DNA of 64,000 bases from Takakia lepidozioides (GCA_030704615.1 CM060734.1:32380042-32444041); one strand, 5' to 3'. Counted from the first letter of the stretch, positions 11,990-25,387 are shown. The notes: generated by a model not told the origin, from the letters alone. Translations and numbers: made by a program.

Positions 11990-13500
11990 TATACCCGAGT
12001 CCTCTGTTTAGAGAGGGTCCTATTATCGAGGAAGCAGTTATAGCGCTTAAAGAAAGAGGTATAGAAAAAATGGAATGGTCATTGTGAAGCTTACTGAGGT
12101 TTTCTTATTGAAGAAGAGGTGGAAAAAAAAAACTGGGTGAGTCATCATGAATCTTATTTAGGGTTTCTTGCATGAACGAGAGGCAAGAAAAATTTGGATG
12201 CTCATTGTCAAGCTAACTGATGTTTCCAATATTCCATCCATGGTGGATGGATGATGGATGGATGAAATATTGAAGGAGAGGTTAAAAATAATGCGGATGG
12301 GCAAGAAGAGGCCCCAAAAAATGACCTCTCATTGTGAAACAGGTAAAGGTTTTTGTTAATGTAGATGAGGTGAAAATCTAACAGATGGTCATTTTCAAGC
12401 TTATTTAGGCTTTGTTTGTGAAGAAGATGTGAAACAAAATGAGCGGTTTATTGTGGAACTTGTTCAGGTTTCTGTTATTGAAGATGAGGTGAAAAAAAAC
12501 ACATGGTCATTGTGAATGCTTATTTAGGGTTTCTTTGTGAAGATGAGGTGAAAAAAAAATTGAGCTATCATTGTGAAACTTGTTCAGGTTTCTGTTATTG
12601 AAGAAGAGGTGAAAAAAAAAAGTTAAGCTCTATCATTGTCAAACTTGTTCAGGTTTTTGTTATTGAAGAAGAGGTGAAAAAAAAATCAGACGGTCATTAT
12701 GAATGCTTATTTAGGGTTTGCTTGTGAAGAAGAGGTGAAAAAAATTGAGCTCTCATTCTCAAACTTGTTCAGGTTTCTGTTATTGAAGAAGAGGTCGTCA
12801 TCATGAATGCTTATTTAGGGTTTGTTTGTGAAGAAGAGGTGAAAAAAAAACTTGAGCTATATCATTGTCAGGTCATTGTCAAACTTGTTCAGGTTTCTGT
12901 TATTGAAGAAGAGGTGAAAAACAAATCAGATGGTCATCATGAATGCTTATTTAGGGTTTGTTTGTGAAGAAGAGGTGGAAAAATTTGAGCTCTATCATTG
13001 TCAATCTTGTTCAGGTTTCTGTTGTTGAAGAAGAGGTGAAAAAAAATGCAGAGGGTCATCATGAATAAATTAGGGTTTGTTTGTGAAGAAGAGGTGAAAT
13101 AAAAACTTGAGCTCTATCATCGTCAAACTTGTTCAGGTTTCTGTTATTGAAGAAGAGGTGAAAAAATAATCAGATGGTCATCATGAATGCTTATTTAGGG
13201 TTTGTTTGTGAAGAAGAGGTGAAAAAAAAACTTGAGCTCTATCATTGTCAAACTTGTTCAGGTTTCTGTTATTGAAGAAGAGGTGATAAAAAAATCAGAT
13301 GGTCATCATGAATGCTTATTTAGGGTTTGTTTGTGTAGCGGAGGTGGAAAACAAATGAGTTGTCATTGTGAAACTTGTTCAGGTGCCTGTTATTGAAGAA
13401 GAGGTGGAAAAAAAAACAGATGATCATCATGAAGCTCATTTACGCAATGCTTCTGAAGAGGACGTGAAAAAAGAAAATGAGCTTTCATAGTGACACTTGT
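11990..13500. repeat. Tandem satellite, about 124-bp unit
   Basis: A repeating unit is marked by AACTTGTTCAGGTTTCTG, TTATTGAAGAAGAGGTG, a poly-A run, CATCATGAATGCTTATTTAG and GGTTTGTTTGTGAAGAAGAG. Successive CTTGTTCAGG words from 12762 to 13377 are spaced 122-125 bp. Each unit contains two related half-units that share GAAGAAGAGGTGAAAA. The left edge (11990-12440) is more diverged. No coding potential was seen. Confidence 0.85.
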
Positions 13501-13640
13501 CCATGTTTGGCAGCCCCGCGAACAAAAACACGACCCTATTTTATTTTATTTTATTTTGGGGGGGGCAATGTTGGGGGTGGGGGTGGGTGCAGAAGTGGTG
13601 TGCGTTGACGCACACACTTTTAGAGGCTCGTAAACCAACC
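13501..13640. other. Low-complexity spacer
   Basis: A TTTTA microsatellite (about 13538-13557) is followed by G-rich and GGGTG runs. It lies between the satellite and the MULE-like pseudogene. Nothing else was recognised. Confidence 0.4.
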
Positions 13641-16600
13641 CGATGAAAAATAAACTACCTTTCATAGCGAGACATCATCTGCTTGTCCTGATTGAAGAAC
13701 TGTGTATACATGTTCTACAAACAAGGCAGCCATTTTCGACATTGCGAAAAATCGCAACATATGAAACACTACTCGATATTGCCAATGTCTCGCTGCAAAA
13801 GTTTCCGTACCTCACCAGGACGAAGTGTCGCCTGGTGAATGATTTGGTCTCTTTTGGGATCACAATACATCATGTGCAAAAAGATGTAGTATTACAGGGA
13901 ACCCATTTCCCTCTCTTCCCTAGAGCTTCTTCATGCATGCACACGAAGTTGGGACAGGTACACCCCGGAAAATTGCCCACAGTCACCTGATAGGCCATGT
14001 CGTGCAAAACAGACCTAGATGTGACCAAAGTATAAACCCATCCATACCTAGGTGAAGGTACTTCCATAGTTCCTGTTACCCGAGCCTGAAGTAGTCTGGC
14101 CGATTCCACCTTCGCATCGTGATCAGGCCCCGAAGCCACACGACGCACTGTTTTGCCATTCCTTTTCGTGGGATGCGAAGTATCGTCTGGAGGAGGCACC
14201 ATAGCAGCAAGGCCACCACGACTCGCCGCCACAGATTGGTGCAGATGAAAGCCGGTGTCCTCCAACTTGCCAATCTCCAGTGCTGTTAGGGAGGTTCCCA
14301 CCCGCACTGGCCAAATGGTGGGTGGGGGAGGCTTAGCAATGCAGGAGTCGCGGACGGTACCATTCACACAGCGAGCCATATCGTCCAGGCAGAACCAGAA
14401 TTTGTGCGTCTTCGACTCCTTCGACATATATGGCAGAATCAAACCTGTGAACGTCGGAGCTGGAGTACCCGCTGAGCCTTTGGCTATTCTGGACTTACAC
14501 TTTTCATAACTAATTGCCCTCACTGCTGCACAGCCAACTCTAGACCCTGGAGTAGTCCACTCGATTTGCCATTCGGAGTCAACACAAGGTGACTCCTACA
14601 CTGCCCCCCTACGGTCCAGCTGGAAACCCGCAATTACAGGGGTTGCAGGCAGAGGACAGGGCTCTGTGGAAGAGGATGCACCAGAGGCCTCTTTCCTACT
14701 GGACGCCATTAGTTTGTAGTGGAGAAATCTTGGGTACAAAGAAGTTGTCTTTGTCATGGCGATGTGAATCCCCATCCGATCCTGGAGGTGTATTTAGCTT
14801 GCGTTTGCAAGTCCCAAACCTTTCCTCTCCTTCCAGATGAGGCTCCCTTGATTGGAGAGGCGAGCCCATTGTGCACCTGTTCACTGCCTTTGCCATCTTC
14901 GTTGGATCCCCGGACCTTCTTGCAGCCCTCAGCATCAACTTTGTTGTATCTGGTCCCTTGCCCCTACATCGCCCCCTAAGGAAATCACGATATCTTGTTT
15001 GCTGGGTTAGAGCTCGGATCAGATCATCTGTCGTAGCAATGTACAGATCTCTTCCTGCTTTGCTAGATTGTTGCTTCCAGGCGACGTGAACGATTTCTGC
15101 CAAGTTGCAAGACAGCATGTCCGCAATGTCCTCAAGGGACATGTTCTGTCAAAGGAAAATGAAAAAGCGTCATTCATGCAAGCGCGGGCCGTTCTAGGAA
15201 CAAGGAAAGAAACTGGGCACATACAAGGGATTGCAGAGATAAAAGGCAGCTTACAGTAGTCATGAAAGCCCCCCATTGGCGGTATCTGAAGTGCCAGAAG
15301 ACCAACCAGTCTTCCAATTCTTTGACACGGTCCTGATCAGTAGCCCCTGACGAGAACCACCATGCTCTCACTGTCTGGTACCTGGTCTCAGCCTCTTCCA
15401 TTGTATACGCATTCTTGTACATGAAACAGAGCCTCATGTGATCCGCTTGCAGATCTCTTCTGATGCACCTCTTCGTGTGTTTCCAGGGACTGAGTCCAGT
15501 GGAATAGACATGTGCGCTCCCTATTAGGCATGGGTACCTTTGGATCACCAGATCCAAAAACTCGGCGCACAGCATTGAAGTTAGCCTGTGCACTATCCGC
15601 CATAAACCCATTGAAATTTATGCCTGTATGTCCATTGGACTCCATGACTGAAAGCAAACAATTCCACATTATCATCTGGGACTTTGTATCTTCAGACAAC
15701 ATGTCACAGATGACAATTGTCATTATTCTTTGGTAGTTTGGATCGTAAACATGGCAAGACATGGTTGTCTAGCCCTTCACTCGTTTGCAATGATGGAACA
15801 TCATCCAGGCTTTCTCCAGATTCCCCCCTGGTTGCATACGTCTGGCTAGGCTGACGCCACTGCCCTCGCCTACCGTAGACATCTTGAACAAGTAAACCTT
15901 AGAATGACCCCTGACCCGGGAAGACGCTAGATTGGATAAAGTCATATTGACTTATTCGCTTAAGCTCCATAATGCTGTCGATGGACCCTGTATTTCCACC
16001 GTCCACTCTCAATGCGTTCACCTGATTCCTAATATTAGGGGAGCTCAACACGGAGAAATGATCCATCACTGCATCCAAAGGCGCCCCCTCAAGTCTTGAG
16101 CTGGATTCGCTTCCTTGCCCCAGAATGTGCTTCTCCAGGAAACTTTTGCTGGCAGCCAGCGCTATAGCAAATGGTTTGGCTGAATTAGGGGACTTTGCAA
16201 ACTCCTCCGCAACAAGCCCACGCGCCAACTCCACACTATCTCTGTAATCGCCGTGAGACACAGGATGGTCGTGAGTCCCAAAATGGATGTAGGCTCGAGT
16301 CATGGTTTTGCAACGGTGAGTAACGTAGTATATGCGAGCAGGGCAATGTGCAATGCAGAAGGGGGCCACCTTGCAGAACTTACAAACAAATGTACTGGCA
16401 GACGGTGGGGCACAGCCTGGGATGAAAGGATTGTCGGAGAGTCCTTCCCACTCACTCTCATTTTTAGCACCGCTCTTCGTGAAACGCATGCAACTTCCAC
16501 TCACACATCTCAGATGCCCCACACAAACGTTCCTTCGGATTTTCAAGTTTGCATCGTTGTGGATATTGGACGTTTGGTTCTGCACTATGGATGGCCGTCA

Positions 16601-16650
16601 TGCTTTTTATCCATTCCTTGCAAGAGACCTGCGAGACCCCCAGCAAAAGT
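13640..16650 (-). pseudogene. MULE-like transposase with SWIM zinc finger, decayed
   Basis: Read right to left, several frames line up as one MuDR-type transposase. An N-terminal zinc-binding region with CKFCKVAPFC and THRCKTMTRAYIHFGTHDHP (about 15899-16585) is followed by a catalytic core block with FMADSAQANFNAVRRVFG, GDPKVPMPNRERTCLFHW (about 15388-15762) and the WW/WLVFWHFRYRQWG region (about 15255-15480). After a gap resembling an intron comes a linker region (14696-15142), and then a SWIM-type finger with GNFPGCTCPNF and KWVPCN (about 13870-14020). Such proteins cut and rejoin the ends of Mutator-like elements or act as domesticated FAR1-like factors. Frameshifts and stops separate the blocks, and the second half of the SWIM finger is altered. 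Terminal inverted repeats were not found. Confidence 0.75.
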
Positions 16651-17880
16651 TGGTGGATTCAGTTCAAAGAGGATGTCACCGTCGAAGGAATGGTGGAATG
16701 AATTGAACCACGTTGGATGCGGTTGTGGGTTCAAACCACGGTCTGGTGTGTCATGAAGGTGTCCACCTTTCAGTTGGTTGTGGTGAAGAGACACCATAAG
16801 TTACGTTCCCTTCGGGAGGCGTCATACTTTTACTTTTTTTTTTGTTGGGAATGAATCCACAGTATCCTTGCGATCTCATTTTTGGATCCTAGTTTTCCTG
16901 ACATTGCTTTAAGATGCATTACAAGGAATCGCCAACCCAATCGTTTCAGTCAAAAAACGACTGGGCGACTACGAGTCCGAAAGGACAAAGACCTATCGGA
17001 CAACCCAGTCGTTCCGGTTATTACGTGGTCGGAGTCGTTCCAGTCAGTCATGACGCCGATTGCAGGGTAATTTTTAAGGTGTGGCCACGTGGTGTTGCCA
17101 CGCGCGGCGTGGACTGAATCTTGGACCTTGACCACAGTGAACTTTTGACCGGGGGGTCCGACTTCCCCACCGTGTGCACGCCGGGAATACAGCCGCGTGG
17201 CTCGGTGTGAAAACTCCACGTGTTCTCTTGGAGGCAGGACACGCGCCGTAGCCGTGTTGCTTCACGCTGCTGAATAGCTACGATCTTGTACTACACGAGC
17301 ACTAATCACTAGCTCAAAAATAACTAGCAAGTCATTTCAACGACTGCACGGTCAGACTGCGAAGTTGTGAACGACGTCTCGTAGTAGACTCGTAGTAGTG
17401 ACCGGACTAGACACGCGTGGCTTCCCGGGTCTCGCCACGTGCAAGCCCGAGGCCACAACACGTGGCGCAATGAGTTGTCTGCTGGTTGCCTTCAAGACTT
17501 GCAAGTGGAGTCGACAACTGGAGTGTGAAGTGATAGATGCAACTGGAGGTTTGGAATGCACTACCTCACTAGTGACTACATCGACTGTGGGTTGGGAACC
17601 AGACACTCCTGCTGGTTGCACTGACTTGGGGGCCGCGACTTGTAGTTCATACATGTGTAATTTTGTTTCTACTATGTCTGAATAGCAACTCGGATGCTAC
17701 GATCGATCTACTATGGCATTGCAACCAACACAATCCCTGCACACTGGGGATGATCATGTCATTGCCTATGTGATTCAGACTTCAGAACATACAAACCATG
17801 CCATCAATGCACGAAATCAAATGAACTGCATGAAGAAGAGCACGTGACAATGTATTAAGATAACACCTCAAAACTGCCCC
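16651..17880. other. Gap without recognised gene
   Basis: No domain was recognised in any frame. The 16940-17420 stretch is CG-richer and has repeated AACGACTG/CAGTCGTT words (near 16962, 17011, 17339), possibly the eroded end of the neighbouring MULE-like element. Confidence 0.35.
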
Positions 17881-19300
17881 ATACAGTGCACAAATCCATG
17901 AGTCCATAACAACCAAGATTGGAACCTGTTTCTGGATACTTCTGTGTTGTCACTTTGGCAGTATCATGTCAAAGTCACTCCAAACTATCAAAGGTTAAGT
18001 CAACCAGCTAACTTGCAGAATTCAACATGAAAATTTAGGGAATTTGGAGCTTGAAATCCGGCCCTCTTGGATGAATCTGGACCCACACTCTATCCTTGCT
18101 CCTTCAGCTATCCATGCGTCTGCATAAATCATGCATTCATCCTTGCACTTGCTGCTAGCAGATGACAATGGCAGCATAGAGTTGTTCTAGGAAACACCCA
18201 ACTTAGCTTATCACTCTAGTTCGTATGCTGAATTGTGTCGGCCACTCTCTGTAATCTAACAGGCATTCACCTTTTGGTCTCGATTGTCCCACCGTTGACT
18301 GGGGTCAGAAACGTGTTCATTCCCCAGCTTCTCCTCATCTCTGCTACCTGTTTTTTGATACTTTCCTGTTGTCACATTGGCAGTATCATGTCAAAGTCAC
18401 TCAAAACTAGATTCACTCAACCAGCTAACTTGAAGAATTCAACATGGAAATTTAGGGCTGGTTCTGATAAGAGGGAAAAACAGGGTGAAATGTGTTGAAG
18501 AAGGTGCCTTCATTAGCAATGTCTGATTTTATCAATTATCCCGCTGCTGCTGCGGCTTGTAGTTGACCATCTTCCCATGCAGGTTTGTTGTAGCTATCCT
18601 TCCACAGGGAATCATAGGTAGTCTGGAGGTTGAAATCCGGCCCTCTTGGATGAATCTGGACCCACACTCTATCCCTGCTCCTTCACATACATCCTTGCCT
18701 TGTTGCTAGAAGCTGACAATGACAGCCTACATCTGTTCTAGGAAACACCCAACTCAACTTATCACTCTAGTTCCTATGCTCAATTGCATCTGCTACTCTT
18801 TGTAATCCAACAAGCATTCACCTTTTTGCTCGATTGTCCCACCGTTGACTGGGTCAGAAAAGTATTCATTCCACAACTTCTCCTCGTCTCTGTTATCTGT
18901 TTCTGGATACTAATCATGTTGTCACATTGGCAGTATCATGTCAAAGTCATTCCAAACTATTTAAAGTTCACTCAACCAGCTAATTTGCAGAATTCAACAT
19001 TTAGGGCCGATTCTGATCAGAGGGAAAAACAGGGTGAAATGTGTTAAAGAAGGTGCCTTCATGAGCAGTGTCTGATTTTATCAATCGTGCTGATGCTGCT
19101 GCGGTTTCCAGTTGACCATCTACCCATGCAGGTTTCTTGTAGCTATCCTTCCACAGGGAGTCATAGGTGATCTGAAGCTTGAAATCCGGCCCTCTTGGAT
19201 GAATCAAAACCCACACTCCATCCCTGCTCCTTCAGCTATCCATGCCTCTGCACAAATCATGCATACATCCTTTGCCTTGTTGCTAGCAACTGACAAATGA
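17880..19300. repeat. Three tandem copies of a roughly 0.5-kb non-coding unit
   Basis: Three successive copies share GTTGTCAC, TTGGCAGTATCATGTCAAAG, CAACCAGCTAACTTG, AATCCGGCCCTCTTGGATGA and CACACTCTATCC words. They begin near 17925, 18350 and 18899. The copies lie just downstream, in transcription sense, of the PPR-DYW remnant on the minus strand, so they may be duplicated 3' flank of that gene. Confidence 0.7.
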
Positions 19301-19456
19301 CAGCCTAGATTTCATGCAGCAAACACGACACCACATCTCGTTCAGCCATACCACCCAAACCCAGAATTAGGACAGCACTCTGATTCCATCCACTATCACC
19401 AAAGTCAGTCCAATATCACCCCTTCAGTCAAGTGCGGTTATGGGCTGATTTCCCAC

Positions 19457-22400
19457 CTATGCTGGGTAGACCCCACTATCATTTCCCGTGGATATGCCAA
19501 AACCAATGGCCAGCTTCTCACTGTGGTGGCAAAGAGAAAATTCCTTTTCCTCCTCCCCCATATCATGCAATACAAAGCGCCTGTCAGGCACATACCCCGC
19601 CTCCTTCATCTTCCCAGCCAATCTTCTCAACTCGGCATGGATTTCCTTAATTCTGGGATGCAACTTGTCATCTACAACGAAGGTGTGCACCCTGTTGCCA
19701 ACGGCCTCAATGCAGCAGCGACCTGGCTCATTTCTAACCCCTTTAACCTTCATCATTCTTCTCACCTTTGCAGTACTATCCCACCTGCCAGCTACAACAT
19801 AGATGTTTGAGAGCAACACATAAGTCGCGGCATCTTGTTCAGCCCACATGATGATAGATGTTGTTGCACGTTCAACCATCTCCACATTGCCATGGATTCT
19901 GCAGGCACCAAGCAAGGCCTTCCACACCACAGCACCTGGATTTATGGGCATTTTAATCATGTCCACTGCCTCATCCGGTTGTCCCTCACGTCCAAGAAGG
20001 TCCACCATGCAGCCAAAGTGCTTTACTGTCGGAGTGACATCTTGATTCAGGGAATCAGAGTAGCGTCTTCCTTCATTCAGTAGGCCAGTGGCTGCATGCA
20101 GAGAGAACACATATAAAGGTGATATTGCTTGGCTTCAAGCCATTCTTTTGCATTCCTTCAAATAGTTGCACGACCTCCCTATGACAACCATGTTGTGCAT
20201 ATCCTGCAATCATCGCATTCCACGACACCACATCTCGTTCAGCCATATTGTCAAACACTCCCTTTGCATCCTCCATGCACCCACATTTGGGATACATGTC
20301 CACCAGGGTAGTGTTCAAGATCACATCTGGTACAATTCCAGCTCTGATGATGTCGCCATGCACCTCTTCGCCCTTTTACAGGGCTGCCAGGCTTGCACGG
20401 GCACTGCAAACGCACACAAACATGATGTGGTTGGGCTTCACCCCGTCGCACATCATTTGCTCATAGGTCTCCAAAGCCTCCATCCCACGTCCCTGTTGTG
20501 CATACCCTGCAAGCACGCACTCCACGACACCACATCTCGTTCAGCCATAGTGTTGAACACTCCCTTTGCGTCCTCGATGCACCCACATTTTGCAAACATG
20601 TCCACCAGGGTCTTGTTCAGAATGATACAATTCCAGCTCTGAAGATGTCGCCATGCACCTGTTTCCCTTTTTCCAGAGCTGCCAGGGCAGTGTTTAGAAT
20701 GACATTTGGTACAATTCCAGCTTTGATGATATCCCCATGTACCTCTTTGCCCTTCTCCAGGGCTGCCAGGCTTGCACAAGCATTATAAAAGCACACAAAC
20801 ATGATGTAATTCCCCCGTCATTTGCTCATAGGTCTCCAAAGCCTCCATCCCACGTCCCTGTTGTGCATACCCTGCAAGCATCGCACTCCACGACACCACA
20901 TCCTGTTCAGTTTGCAAATGCACACAAACATGATGTGCTTCCCCCATCATTCGCTCATAGGTCCCCAAAGCCTCCATCCCACGTCCCTGTTGTGCGTACC
21001 CTGCAAGCATCGCTCCACGACACCACATCTGGTTCAGCCATACTGTCAAACACTCCCTTTGCATCTTAGATGCACCCACATTTTGCAAACATGTCCACCA
21101 GGGTATTGTTCACAATGACATGTGCTACAATTCCAGCTCTGAAGATGTCGCCATGGACCTCTTTCCCCTTTTCCAGAGCTGCCAAGGCAGTGTTTAGAAT
21201 GACATTTGGTACAATTCCAGCTTTGACGATATCCCCATGCACCTCTTTGCCCTTCTCTAGGGCTGCCAGGCTTGCACGACGCCACATCCTGTTCAGCCAT
21301 AGTGTGGAACACTCCATTTGCATCCTAGATGCACCCACATTTTGCAAACATGTCCACTAGGGTATTGTCAGAATGACATCTGGTACAATTCCAGCTCTGA
21401 AGATGTCGCAATGGACCTCTTTCCCCAGAGCTGCCAGGGCAGTGCTTAGAATGACATTTGGTACAATTCCAGCTTTGATGATATCCCCATGCACCTCTTT
21501 GCCCTTCTCCAGGGCTGCCAAGCTTGCACAAGCATTGTAAATGCACACAAACATGATGTGCTTCCCCCATCATTCGCTCATAGGTCTCCAAAGCTTCCAT
21601 CCCACGTCCCTACTGTGCATACCCTGCAAGCATCGCAAGCACCCTGCAAGCATACTCCCTTTGCATCCTAGATGCACCCACATTTTGCAAACATATCCAC
21701 CAGGGTATTGTTCAGAATGACAGCTGGTACAATTCCAGCTCTGAAGATGTCGCCATGGACCTCTTTCCCCTTTTCCAGAGCTGCCAGGGTAGTGTTTAGA
21801 ATGACATTTGGTACAATTCCAGCTTTGACGATATCCCCATGCACCTCTTTGCCCTTCTCTAGGGCTGCCAGGCTTGCACGACGCCACATCTTGTTCAGCC
21901 ATAGTGTTGAACACTCCCTTTGCATCCTAAATGCACCCACATTTTGCAAACATGTCCACCAGGGTATTGTTCAGAATGAAATCTGGTACAATTCCAGCTC
22001 TGAAGATGTCGCCATGGACCTCTTTCCCCTTTTCCAAAGCTGCCAGGGCAGTGTTCAGAATGATGTTTGGTACAATTCCAGCTTTGATGATATCCCCATG
22101 CACCTCTTTGCCCTTCTCCAGGGCTCAGGCTTGCACAAACATTGCGAATGCACACAAACATGATGTGCTTCCCCCATCATTTGCTTATAGGTCTCCAAAG
22201 CCTCCATCCCGCGTCCCTACTGTGCATACCCTGCAAGCATCGCACTCCACGACACCCCATCTCATAGGTCTCCAAAGCCTCCTTCCCACGCCCTTGCTGT
22301 GCATACCTTGCAAGCATTGCACTCCACGACACCACATCTCGTTTAGCCATAGTGTCGAACACTCCCTTTGCATCCTCGATGCGCCCACATTTTGCATACA

Positions 22401-22712
22401 TGTCCACTAGGGTAGTGTTTAGATTGACATTTGGTAAAATTCCAGCTCTGACAATGTCGCCATGGACATGTGGTACACTTTTAGCTTTGAAGATGTCACC
22501 ATGGACCTTTTTTTCCCCTTTTCCAGGGCTCCCAGGCTTGCACACGCATTGCAAACACAAACAAACGTGATGTGGTTCGGCTTCACCCCTTCGTGCATCA
22601 TTCGCTCATCCAAAGCATCGTACCACATACATATCTGAATCTGCTGAGATGCTCCTTGGTTTAAAGTTTGTAAAGCCTCTTTCAGTCTGCCTACCTCACA
22701 AAGCATCTTCAC
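19457..22712 (-). pseudogene. PPR-DYW protein gene, scrambled by internal repeat recombination
   Basis: Minus strand. The C-terminal part (19457-20110) has the E/E+ region (KHFGCMVDLLGREGQ, VWKALLGACRIHGN, SNIYVVAGRWD) and the start of a DYW deaminase domain with the HHSEKLAIGFG zinc and catalytic block. It stops soon after that, so the DYW end is missing. Upstream come pentatricopeptide repeats with LVDMYPKCGCMEDAKGVF and ERDVVSWNAMIAGYAQHG. Such proteins direct C-to-U editing of organelle transcripts in plants. From about 20450 to 22560 the PPR units are duplicated, truncated and rejoined out of register, with many frame changes. A possible N-terminus lies at 22712. Not functional as read. 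Confidence 0.85.
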
Positions 22713-22805
22713 ATGCCCAGAAGAGCCAGAAGAGGCATTATGGACTCCCTCTCTTTATCCTCTTTCAGAAGCCAACGAGCTAACTTACAGAATTCAGTAT
22801 GCATC

Positions 22806-23773
22806 TCAGGTCCAAGCCTCCATCCCGCGCCCAAGTTGTGCATATCCTGCGATCATGGCATTACAAGACACCACATCTCCTTCAGTCATATTGTCGAACT
22901 CTCCCTTTGCATCCTCGATGCACCCACACTTGGCATACATGTCCACGAGGGTATTGTTCAGAACAATATCTGGGTTCAATTCCCGCTTTGATGATGTCAA
23001 CATGGACCTCTCTGCCCTTTTCCAGGGCTGCTAGGCTTGCACACGCATTGTAGACACAAATAAAGGTGATGTGATTGGGCTTCACCCCTTCCCACCATTT
23101 TCTCATAGGTCTCCAAAGCCTCCATCCCGAACCCATGTTGTGCATATCCTGCAATCATTGCGCTCCAAGACACCGCATTTCGTTCAGCCATTAGGTCGAA
23201 CACTCCCTTTGCATCCTCAATGCACCCACATTTAGCATACATGTCCACCAGGGTACTACTCAGAATGACATCTGGTAAAATTCCAGCTTTGACAATGTCC
23301 CCATGGACTTCCTTGCCCTTATCCAGCGCTGCCAGGCTCGCACACACCTTGCAAACCTAACCTGGGGTGATCTGGTCGGGCTTCACCTCTTCCCTCATCA
23401 TTTGCTCATAGGTCTCCAAAGCCTCCATCCCGCGCCCCTGCTGTGCATAAGCTGTGATCATCGCAGTCCAAGACACCACATCTCGTTCGGCCATATTGTC
23501 CAACACTCCCTTTGCATCCTCGATGCTCCCACATTTTGCATACATGTTCATCAGAGCAGTGTCCAGAACAACATCTGGTATGATTCCAGCTTCGACAATG
23601 TCAACATGGACCTCTTTGCCTTTTTGCAGGGTTGCCAGGATCACAAACGCATTGCAAACACAGTACATGAAGGAAGGGAAGAAGAAGGAGATGGAGGTCA
23701 CGTTTGCCGAGCAGGAGTGACTTGAAAATCTCGCTAAGTCCTCCGCCCCCTCATTGCGACTTACGGAGCTCAC
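22806..23773 (-). pseudogene. Second PPR gene remnant
   Basis: Minus-strand PPR repeats closely related to the neighbouring array: EVHGDIVKAGILPDVILS, LVDMYAKCGCIEDAKGVF and AVSWSAMIAGYAQHG (22997-23347), and a further unit with LMNMYAKCGSIEDAKGVL (23357-23773). Frame changes occur near 22990 and 23350. No E or DYW domain is attached. It is probably the 5' half of the same ancestral gene or a tandem duplicate. Whether 19.4-23.8 kb was once one gene cannot be decided by reading alone. Confidence 0.75.
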
Positions 23774-25260
23774 AACCGGAGCTCCCTATCAATTGTCCCC
23801 CTCGCAATTCGACGCGTGTCACTGTAATTTCAAAATAGTGCCATATGGGTTACAATTGATAAAAATGTCCCCGGGGTCCAACCCGCAGTCGTGTTGACGA
23901 CTGCAAATTTCATTAATATAAAAAATATGTTTTTCCCGAGTTTTGGAAATCAGCCTATAAATCGGCGTGAAACCCGGAGTTCACTTCTGCGACTTGTATA
24001 CTCTATCCTTTATGCCAGCGTGGCATAAAAACAACTGTGATGACTGGCAAGTCGTCATTCACAACCTGGAGTCCCACGCGCAGTCATTTTGGACAGAATC
24101 GCAACCGCAAGTCGGGTGCGAAAAGCACCTATTCCTTGTAGTGATGTGGGATGACGCTAACGATTTCCTGAACATCGACGTCCCCTTCATGAAGACGGTT
24201 CAGGGGAGCCGGTATTTCCGTGAATTCATCATCCGAGTAATCCACAGTGTGACAAAAGTTGTTGAAGTGGTGTCCTCCTGCTTCACAGTCACATGCCGTT
24301 TGCCTTGAATGACAGAGGCAGCTGTCCCAGGAGTCACAATGGAGCCACCGGATTGTCTTCTTTCACTTCGGAACACACGATATTTTCCAGGAAGAACTCT
24401 CCATTCCTTGTGTTTCTGTGCAATAAGCGGTTTCTGGAACAACGTTCTTTGAACGTTTCCCTCCAAGTCATAAATCTGTTTCTCAACAGAAACACAGCCA
24501 ATGTCAAGCTTGAATCTTGTTGCCAGAACATGCTACTCCACCACAGCAAAACCATCATCTTCAGCCGCGGCACTGAAAGGGCAAGGTTCTTCAGTATAGT
24601 GAAACTCGGCAAAGGCCTCGTCATTAGGAGAAGTCATGTGGTCAATATACGATGGTGAGTACCAATACAACTGTGCGACATGGACAGGCAATAACCTTCC
24701 GAAAGCGATTGCCACATCCCACAAGTGTTTGCTAAGGCAAGAGGCAGTTGTACAATTGGCCCCACACATCATCCAATAACGGTCAAGTGTATTGAACCAT
24801 ACCGCCAAAACAGTTGGGCAGTTGCCAAATTGATGGAGAAGGGAACAAAACCGTTTATTTTGTCAGTGTCACAGCACCGGGAAAAGACGGCGCCGACTTG
24901 GATATGGCAATCCAATGTGCACTTTACGGCGTTCCACCACGTGAACCCGGACAGTGCATTGAGTGCCGAACCCGGGAAATATCCGACCCTATAGGCACGC
25001 GGAGATGGCGTTCCTGACGTTCAGGATGTTTTCTTTCCAAAGAAGGCAAAGTCCGTGTGGGCGAGGGCGGTGACAGGTCTCATCCGTGCAATATTTCATC
25101 CAAATCACCAAATATCCACATTTGAAGAAACCGGCCTTATTGATGGCAATAGGGGCGCCTAATAAAACGCAGCCAGTGGGAGCGATCCATTTGGGTGGTT
25201 AGAAGGCAGACACACACGGCACTCACCGCATGCATAACTGACGGCTTATGAGGGTTCCTT
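23774..25260. other. Unassigned region with overlapping orphan frames
   Basis: Frames are open on the plus strand (about 23967-24308) and on the minus strand (about 24808 down to 24200, with one stop near 24533). The minus frame has some aromatic and acidic character (LYWYSPSYIDHM, EDTTSTTF). No family was recognised, and frameshifts are likely. AT-rich sequence with GACGACTG words at 23895-23910 separates it from the PPR remnant. Confidence 0.3.
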
Positions 25261-25387
25261 ACTTTGTCTATTGTTGTTAGTCAAGTTGGAGAGTTGCGGG
25301 AGAAAGAGAGAAGACATAGGAAGAAGACGTAGAAGGCAGTCCCTGTACTTCACGAGTACGAGAGAGAGGAAAAATGCGCGAGTCAGA

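Noticed and set aside
13643-14523. Functional FAR1-like transcription factor
   Set aside because: The SWIM finger and catalytic blocks are present only in separate, broken frames.
19457-22712. An intact PPR-DYW editing factor with introns
   Set aside because: Frame changes fall inside repeats without splice signals, and the DYW domain is cut after HSEKLA.
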